NCBI GenBank assembly: GCA_030668505.1
Contig: DAOUTV010000052.1
Coordinates: 1 to 8,748, forward strand
Reading direction: 5' to 3'
Length of the DNA stretch: 8,748 nt
Source: Desulfobacterales bacterium
GTDB lineage: Bacteria; Desulfobacterota; Desulfobacteria; Desulfobacterales; C00003060
In this document: positions 3,857 through 8,748 of the stretch, piece after piece
Numbering within the stretch: position 1 is the stretch's first letter
How the letters are laid out: each line of letters opens with the position of its first letter
The notes under the pieces: generated by a model
The model's database searches: none
What the model saw: the letters and a program-made list of their open reading frames with translations, nothing else
Told to the model about the DNA's origin: nothing
Translations under genes and position numbers: made by a program

Positions 3857-5686
3857 ATGAGACAGAACAACATCCGGCAAGACAAGATTCGAAACGTCGC
3901 CATCATCGCCCATGTCGATCATGGGAAAACCACCCTTGTGGACCAACTGTTCAAGCAGAGCGGTATGTTTCGCGACAATGAACATGTTGATGAGCGACTA
4001 ATGGATTCAATGGATCTGGAGCGGGAGCGGGGCATAACGATATCCTCGAAGAACGGGTCCTTTGTGTATGACGGGTATTGGATCAACATCATCGACACGC
4101 CCGGCCATGCCGATTTTGGCGGTCAGGTCGAGCGAGTTCTGAATATGGCGGATGCTGCGTTGCTCCTCGTAGATGCACAGGAAGGCCCAATGCCCCAGAC
4201 GTACTTTGTGCTCAAGAAAGCCCTTGCCGTTGAGCTACCCATCATCGTGGTGATCAACAAGATCGACAAACCCAACGCCCGACCTGCCTGGGTGGTGGAT
4301 CACGTATTTGACCTTTTTGTGAAACTGGACGCCCCTGATGACATCCTCGATTTCCCGGTCATCTATACCTCCGCAAAGGACGGTTATGCAGTAACGGATA
4401 CAGGCGAACAGGGTTCGTCCATGACGCCCCTTATGGAGACCATCATTTCTCATGTGCCGCCACCGTCGGGCGATCTGGCAGGCCCCCTGCAGTTGCAAGT
4501 AAGCTCCATCGACTATTCGTCCTTTCTGGGTCGCCTCGGTATCGGGAAAATTACTTCAGGCGCTCTCAATGTTGGTCAGGCTGTTGTTGTGGCCGATCAG
4601 ACAGGCGCGCTCGTCCCTGCCGCCATTTCCCAGGTGTATCGATTTGAGGGCAACCGCAAAATAGCCGTACCCCATGCCGGTGTGGGCGAGATCGTTGCCG
4701 TTGCCGGAATGGACGCCGTTGCCATCGGGGACACCTATACGGTCTCGGACAACCCCTGCCCGTGCCAGCCGGTTTCTATTGATCCGCCAACGATTTCGGT
4801 AAACATCCTTCCCAATGATTCGCCCTTTGCAGGTAAGGAAGGAACCTTTGTGACCTCTCGACATCTTGCAGAACGTTTGCATCGGGAAACCCTATCGGAT
4901 GTCGCATTGGTCGTAGAAGAGTTGGAGGAAGGCGTAGGCTTCAAGATATCGGGCCGTGGGGAACTGCATTTGGCCATCTTGATTGAGAAGATGCGAAGAG
5001 AGGGTTACGAATTTCAGGTCTCTCGCCCCCAGGTTGTGATGAAACAGCAAGGTGACGACACCCTGGAGCCGTATGAAGAGCTGACCATTGACGTTGACGA
5101 AGAGTACATGGGCGCGGCAATGGAAGGGCTCGGTCTGCGCAAAGGCAGGCTCATTGACATGCAACAAGGAAACGGGCAGGCGCGCCTTAAGTACAAAATA
5201 CCTACCAGGGGCCTTATCGGCTACCGGTCTGAATTCATGTCCGGTACCAAGGGCATGGGCGTTATGAACTATGTTTTCCTGGAATACGGTCCCCATGCCG
5301 GCGAAATCCGCCATCGAAGAAACGGCGTCCTAATTTCCAAGTCCATTTGCATAACCGTGGCCTATGCCCTGTTCAACCTGCAGGCCCGGGGCAAACTTTT
5401 TCACGGGCCGGGCGTTGAGGTCTATGAAGGACAGATCATCGGTGAGCACAGTCGAGACTGTGACCTGGTGGTGAACCCCGCTAAAGGAAAGAAGCTTACC
5501 AACATGCGCGCAGCAGGGTCTGATGAAAACGTTATCCTCACGCCACCATTGATCATGGGTCTGGAAGAATGCATTTCCTACATCAACGATGATGAGCTGG
5601 TTGAGATTACCCCCCGAAACATACGGCTCAGAAAATACAAACGGGGGCAGACTTGCATGACTGCAGCCTTACAAAATGCTGCATGA
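3857..5686 (+). CDS. typA: Ribosome-associated translational GTPase TypA/BipA
   Basis: The 609-residue protein matches the EF-G-like GTPase BipA (607 residues in E. coli), which binds 70S ribosomes and assists 50S assembly, especially at low temperature and under stress. The GTPase motifs are complete: AHVDHGKT (18-25), RGITI (58-62), DTPGH (80-84), NKID (134-137) and SAK (172-174). Domain II, the domain III/V-like regions and the BipA-specific C-terminal domain follow. The C-terminal loop motif KGKKLTNMRA is retained. I chose ATG 3857 because AAGGTGAT (3845-3852) precedes it and the length then fits the family; an in-frame GTG at 3785 would add 24 unrelated residues. Two parts are unusual: residues 495-500 read KSICIT where E. 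coli has NGQGKA, and the tail after RLRK lacks the usual LTENxRRR stretch, ending TCMTAALQNAA instead. It may be a divergent or second TypA. Confidence 0.93.
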   Translation: MRQNNIRQDKIRNVAIIAHVDHGKTTLVDQLFKQSGMFRDNEHVDERLMDSMDLERERGITISSKNGSFVYDGYWINIIDTPGHADFGGQVERVLNMADAALLLVDAQEGPMPQTYFVLKKALAVELPIIVVINKIDKPNARPAWVVDHVFDLFVKLDAPDDILDFPVIYTSAKDGYAVTDTGEQGSSMTPLMETIISHVPPPSGDLAGPLQLQVSSIDYSSFLGRLGIGKITSGALNVGQAVVVADQTGALVPAAISQVYRFEGNRKIAVPHAGVGEIVAVAGMDAVAIGDTYTVSDNPCPCQPVSIDPPTISVNILPNDSPFAGKEGTFVTSRHLAERLHRETLSDVALVVEELEEGVGFKISGRGELHLAILIEKMRREGYEFQVSRPQVVMKQQGDDTLEPYEELTIDVDEEYMGAAMEGLGLRKGRLIDMQQGNGQARLKYKIPTRGLIGYRSEFMSGTKGMGVMNYVFLEYGPHAGEIRHRRNGVLISKSICITVAYALFNLQARGKLFHGPGVEVYEGQIIGEHSRDCDLVVNPAKGKKLTNMRAAGSDENVILTPPLIMGLEECISYINDDELVEITPRNIRLRKYKRGQTCMTAALQNAA

Positions 5687-5697
5687 ACCGTTTTTTT
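5662..5697 (+). terminator. Weak terminator overlapping the 3' end of typA
   Basis: TGCAGC (5662-5667) and GCTGCA (5678-5683) form a 6-bp stem with a 10-nt loop. A run of seven Ts follows at 5691-5697, but 7 bases separate stem and run, which weakens the case. The stem lies within the last codons of typA. Confidence 0.3.
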
Positions 5698-5706
5698 CCA
5701 AGAAAC

Positions 5707-6777
5707 CTATCCGAAATTCCTCAGGGTAATTTCTAAACAACGAACCCCTTTATCGGCCTTCTGGTGTTGCAAGAGAATAGGAGTTTGATAGGTACCCTGA
5801 ACAATCCGTGCAGATCCCGTTTCTACACTACTGTAAACTAACAGGTTGATATTGCGTTTCAATCGAAAAATGCGGGAGGCAGGTGAAGACAGGTAGGACA
5901 AGACTTTGTCAACGGCAGGGCGACCAGTCTGTAAGTTGTTCATCAACTTATTGTAGAGATGGATGAGATCATAAATTACATAGCCTCTGGTTTTAGCCGG
6001 AATGGAAGCTGGATTTTGAAACAACTTTTTGCCCCGTCGGACAATGTAACGCAGTGGATCACTCATCGCGTCGGGGAGATCATGGCGCATAAGCAAAGTT
6101 TCGTATTCATTAACTGTCAGACCAGCATGGCGTTCCTCCCGAGCAAGGCGTATATCGATAAGGCCTTTCTCAATACCGTAGGAGTCCAGCAAGTCATTCA
6201 GATGCGAGAATAGGCCATAACGCGGATCTTTGAGATTGAAGGAATTGATGCGATGCTCCTCTGTTACAGGGATGAAAAACCTGCCGTGATATACGATCTC
6301 GTCCCTGTTATGGGCCATAATCGTTGTTTGACGATTTCGGCGATAATGCTTATAAATCCCATCGAGATCGATAAAATAGATCGGTAATTTTGGTTTGTTG
6401 ATGTAAGTAACACAGTTTTTCAAGCCGGCACTCATAAAGATCAGGTGAGAGTCTGCATTGAGCGGTTCACATTCTTTTTCACTCTCGCTCAATTCTTTTC
6501 TTAACTCCATACGGTCGTGGAAATATCCTGCATTTGGCGGGAACAATTTTTGAAAGATGTTGATAAACTGATCAAGCCTTTTCTCGCTATAGCCCAGTTT
6601 GGCACAGAACTGCTGGTCGAGATATCCCGCTGTAGTATGGGAAGAACAGCAAGTGGTCATACGGTAGTTTTGTAATAAATCGCCGTATTGATCACTGATC
6701 ATAGCAGCAACATCAACGATATCGAGCCGTGATTTTGGGCTCAGGTTCAAAGTAAGCTCTGTGGGTTGAATCGACAT
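5707..6777 (-). CDS. YjbQ/UPF0047-domain protein with a long unrecognised C-terminal region
   Basis: The first ~150 of 356 residues match the YjbQ/UPF0047 family: LTLNLSPKSR (8-17), SSHTTAG (45-51), LFPPNAGYFHD (78-88), NADSHL (107-112) and YFIDLDG (134-140). The histidines expected to form the family's ligand or metal site are at 47, 87 and 111. YjbQ proteins are normally about 130-140 residues. Some have weak thiamine-phosphate synthase activity in genetic tests, but their true role is unsettled. The extra ~200 residues hold no motif I know. They are basic, contain no membrane segment, and include RLAREERHAGLTVNEYE and a Leu-rich helix near DLIHLYNKLMNNL. AGGAAG (6788-6783) supports the ATG at 6777. 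The gene converges on typA with 20 bp between their ends. A nested inverted repeat lies directly upstream and may affect its leader. Confidence 0.7.
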   Translation of the reverse strand: MSIQPTELTLNLSPKSRLDIVDVAAMISDQYGDLLQNYRMTTCCSSHTTAGYLDQQFCAKLGYSEKRLDQFINIFQKLFPPNAGYFHDRMELRKELSESEKECEPLNADSHLIFMSAGLKNCVTYINKPKLPIYFIDLDGIYKHYRRNRQTTIMAHNRDEIVYHGRFFIPVTEEHRINSFNLKDPRYGLFSHLNDLLDSYGIEKGLIDIRLAREERHAGLTVNEYETLLMRHDLPDAMSDPLRYIVRRGKKLFQNPASIPAKTRGYVIYDLIHLYNKLMNNLQTGRPAVDKVLSYLSSPASRIFRLKRNINLLVYSSVETGSARIVQGTYQTPILLQHQKADKGVRCLEITLRNFG

Positions 6778-6790
6778 CCTTTCTTCCTAA

Positions 6791-6847
6791 ATAGCTTTTA
6801 GATTAGAAATGCTAATCTTGAATTTTGATAGTCTCGTAAAAAGCTAT
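6791..6847. repeat. Nested inverted repeat in the leader of the YjbQ-domain gene, carrying a solo MITE end
   Basis: Outer arms ATAGCTTTT (6791-6799) and AAAAGCTAT (6839-6847) are perfect. Directly inside the left arm lies AGATTAG (6800-6806) paired with CTAATCT (6812-6818). TTGATAGTCTCGTAAAAAG (6825-6843) matches the outer end of the MITE at 3640-3658 (reverse complement) at 18 of 19 positions, with no partner end nearby. The inner edge lies only 3 bases from the ribosome site (AGGAAG, 6783-6788). Confidence 0.6.
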
Positions 6848-6885
6848 GTTATGCCGCTCTGCGGCGCTGTATCCGAAAATAACAT
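6838..6885 (-). terminator. Candidate terminator of the kinase/TPR operon
   Basis: Read on the minus strand, ATGTTAT (6885-6879) pairs with ATAACAT (6852-6846). Inside this a GCCGC-AGA-GCGGC hairpin forms (6865-6853). TTTTT follows three bases later (6842-6838). It lies about 40 bases past the stop of the TPR gene. Shared bases with the neighbouring repeat mean it could also be a repeat that happens to terminate. Confidence 0.4.
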
Positions 6886-6925
6886 GTCAATCATATCTAA
6901 AATTTATGACTTAGTTATTTGAAAG

Positions 6926-7630
6926 TCAATTTTTTTCCCAAGAGATATGGAGAGTATTCTGTAAGTAATCCTGTGTGTCCCAGTGACCCAACTCAGCAGA
7001 ACGTTTGAAATCCTCTATGGCTTTCTCTTTATCCCCTGATAGCCAGTACACCCTCCCTCTGCCGTAGAAATACGATGCCTTTTCAGGATACATGTCAATG
7101 GCTTTGTTGATTGACATTAGTGCTTTCTCATATTGACCTGTTTCTCCATAGCATATGCCCAGGTTATAATGTGCAGAAGTGTTGTTGGGATCGAGCTCAA
7201 TAGCCTTGCTGAACTGCATTATTGCAGCCTTGTCATTTCCATAAGTCGCGCAGATGGCTCCTTTTTCCAGCCAATATGTTGGATCATCTTCTGCCCCCTT
7301 AGTTAGACTTACCGTTTCTCCAGCTTCGGTTGGACTGTCCTGCTGCATTTCATGATCCTTTTGAGCTATGGTTATATGTTCCTTCAGGAAACTGATTGTA
7401 TCGCTATGCCCCCCATTCATTGCCGCCATTAAGGCTGTAACGCCATCTTTGTCCTTAGCATTAATGTCGGCACCCTTGGCGAGCATGGCTTTTACTCTGT
7501 CGGTGTTGCCTTCACGTGCCGCATCCAACAGTTCGTCATTTATGCCTGCATAGGAGCCGAAAGTACTAATCATTATACCAAATGCACAAATAAAGGCAAC
7601 TAATGCCAGATGTTTATTTAAAGACTTCAT
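6926..7630 (-). CDS. Exported ankyrin-repeat/TPR protein
   Basis: The 234-residue protein starts with a Sec-type signal peptide (basic MKSLNKH, a hydrophobic core to about residue 25, and a likely cleavage after SYA near 28). It has no lipobox cysteine, so it should be periplasmic or otherwise exported. About two ankyrin repeats follow (ELLDAAREGNTDRVKAMLAK, then GVTALMAAMNGGH). After an acidic linker come three TPR units: one ending FSKAIELDPNN, one containing AHYNLGICYGETGQYEKAL, and one containing FYGRGRVYWLSGDKEKAI. Both repeat types are protein-binding scaffolds, so a partner-binding role is likely; no catalytic motif is seen. I chose ATG 7630 over an in-frame GTG at 7639, because AGAGG (7644-7640) fits the ATG and the signal peptide begins properly there. 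It lies 37 bp behind the histidine kinase stop, probably in one operon. Confidence 0.8.
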   Translation of the reverse strand: MKSLNKHLALVAFICAFGIMISTFGSYAGINDELLDAAREGNTDRVKAMLAKGADINAKDKDGVTALMAAMNGGHSDTISFLKEHITIAQKDHEMQQDSPTEAGETVSLTKGAEDDPTYWLEKGAICATYGNDKAAIMQFSKAIELDPNNTSAHYNLGICYGETGQYEKALMSINKAIDMYPEKASYFYGRGRVYWLSGDKEKAIEDFKRSAELGHWDTQDYLQNTLHISWEKN

Positions 7631-7667
7631 ATCTCGCACCTCTCTTTTCTTCCTTACGCTGCATATA

Positions 7668-8748
7668 TTAGCGGAGTGAGCTCAGAACCTTGCTAATACT
7701 CTGACTCAGCTCTTTTGTGGTGAACGGCTTCTGTATAAAACCATCACATCCACGTGCCAATATTTCTTTAGCCTGACCGTCTATGCTGTAGCCACTTGAA
7801 AGGAGAACCTTTACATTGGGATTGATCTCCGTTATTTTGTCATAAGTCTCGCCACCCCCCATGCCGGGCATTATCATGTCTAAAATAACCATATCGATTT
7901 TGTCATGATTTTGCTTGTATGTTTCAGTGGCTTCTCTACCGCCCTTGGCCTTAAGCACGGTGTAACCCAATCTCTCGAGCATCTCAACGCCTATATCTAA
8001 AACAATTGTCTCATCGTCTACAAGCAGAATAGTGCCACTTCCCTCAATGATTTGCTCGGTAGCATAGACAGTATTTTCGGCCTTCTTTTCTGTCGCGGGC
8101 AGATAAATGCGGAAGGTGGTCCCGTGACCCTTTTCAGATGCAACGTCAATGTATCCGCCATGGCCCTTTATTATACCGTAGGCCGAAGCCAAACCAAGAC
8201 CTGTCCCCTGACCCATCGCCTTGGTCGTAAAGAAGGGCACAAAGATGCGCCCCATGGTCTCTTCGTCCATGCCTGTGCCTGTGTCGGCAACCGTTAACAG
8301 TATATAGTTGCCTGGTTTTGGATCATATAGCTTGCACCTGATATCCTCGTGTGTGACATTCATGGTTTTCAGGATAAGATCTCCACCAACACGCATGGCG
8401 TCTGCAGCATTCAAATATAGATTCAACACAACTTGCTCAATCTGCCCCTTGTCTGCCTCTATGGCAAAGAGGTCTTCGGCAAGATCTATATGAATCGTGG
8501 TCTCCTTTCTGGTCCTCCCAAAGGTCTCCGAGGTCTCTTTCAGCAAATTATTTAAGTTGATGGGATTGACCTGATATCTTCCTTTCCTCGCATATCCAAG
8601 GAGGTGTGAGGTAAGCTTGGCTCCGCTTTGAACCTGGTCTTCAATGCTTTTTAATCGTTTATAATATGGATGGGTGGAATCTAAGTCCATTAACATTAAA
8701 GAGATATTTCCTTGTATACTCATAAGCAGGTTGTTAAAGTCATGGGCA
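7668..8748 (-). CDS. Hybrid histidine kinase with C-terminal receiver domain (5' end outside the window)
   Basis: The frame stays open to the window edge, so the N-terminal sensor part is missing. The first visible codons encode AHDFNNLLMSIQGN, the H-box of this kinase class, with the phospho-acceptor His at 8742-8744. The HATPase domain follows with its N-box LNLYLNAADAM, G1 DTGTGMD, F-box FFTTK and G2 GTGLGLAS, so the ATP site is intact. A C-terminal receiver (starting ILLVDDE) has its phospho-acceptor Asp at 7878-7880 (VILDMIMPGMGG), the SSGYS switch region and the conserved Lys of QKPF at 7728-7730. The protein autophosphorylates and passes the phosphate to its own receiver, probably for onward relay. 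No output regulator or Hpt domain is visible. The TPR/ankyrin gene follows 37 bp downstream. An internal ATG at 8723 is not the true start. Confidence 0.93.
   Translation of the reverse strand, partial: AHDFNNLLMSIQGNISLMLMDLDSTHPYYKRLKSIEDQVQSGAKLTSHLLGYARKGRYQVNPINLNNLLKETSETFGRTRKETTIHIDLAEDLFAIEADKGQIEQVVLNLYLNAADAMRVGGDLILKTMNVTHEDIRCKLYDPKPGNYILLTVADTGTGMDEETMGRIFVPFFTTKAMGQGTGLGLASAYGIIKGHGGYIDVASEKGHGTTFRIYLPATEKKAENTVYATEQIIEGSGTILLVDDETIVLDIGVEMLERLGYTVLKAKGGREATETYKQNHDKIDMVILDMIMPGMGGGETYDKITEINPNVKVLLSSGYSIDGQAKEILARGCDGFIQKPFTTKELSQSISKVLSSLR

Noticed and set aside
4235..5314. Minus-strand frames inside typA
   Set aside because: These are antisense shadows of a gene with full family similarity.
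5691..5697. T-run as terminator for the YjbQ-domain gene
   Set aside because: On the minus strand the run reads as A, so it cannot end that transcript; the 3' end of that gene shows no clear terminator.
8052..8493. Plus-strand frames opposite the histidine kinase
   Set aside because: The minus frame has every kinase box intact; the plus frames lack ribosome sites and motifs.

Overview
The window comes from a Gram-negative bacterium, shown by a membrane-anchored protein with an OmpA-type peptidoglycan-binding domain. The AT/GC balance, the SlyD-like isomerase, the histidine kinase style and the abundant small palindromic repeats resemble Desulfobacterota (former Deltaproteobacteria). That lineage call is inference; no rRNA or tRNA gene is present to fix it.

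Layout. Positions 1-138 are one long imperfect palindrome. From 1183 down to 200 (minus strand) runs an OmpA-domain protein with an N-terminal anchor and a coiled coil. Positions 1184-2088 hold no convincing gene but many structured elements: a promoter for the OmpA-like gene, a tandem repeat, GC-rich hairpins, a terminator-like hairpin, and a decayed group II intron domain V/VI pair (1926-1993). On the plus strand follow a two-CBS-domain protein (2089-2487), a SlyD/FKBP-type prolyl isomerase with a cysteine-rich tail (2609-3100) and the ribosome-associated GTPase TypA/BipA (3857-5686). The isomerase and typA are separated by a repeat-dense gap with a good sigma-70 promoter (3255-3283), a run of hairpins, a MITE-like element with 13-bp perfect terminal repeats (3522-3658) and a 12-bp-stem hairpin (3715-3741).

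Convergent with typA is a 356-residue protein (6777 to 5707, minus) whose first ~150 residues are a YjbQ/UPF0047 domain and whose remaining ~200 residues I do not recognise. After another palindrome-rich spacer comes a minus-strand pair: a hybrid histidine kinase, cut by the window edge inside its H-box, followed after 37 bp by a secreted ankyrin/TPR protein. This pair probably forms an operon.

The genes look mainly like housekeeping and stress or signalling functions (nucleotide sensing by CBS, folding, TypA GTPase, two-component signalling) rather than one dedicated system. I found no CRISPR array, defence island or biosynthetic cluster. The least explained items are the YjbQ fusion, the altered loop and tail of TypA, the five-cysteine tail of the isomerase, and the density of palindromic elements in nearly every intergenic gap.
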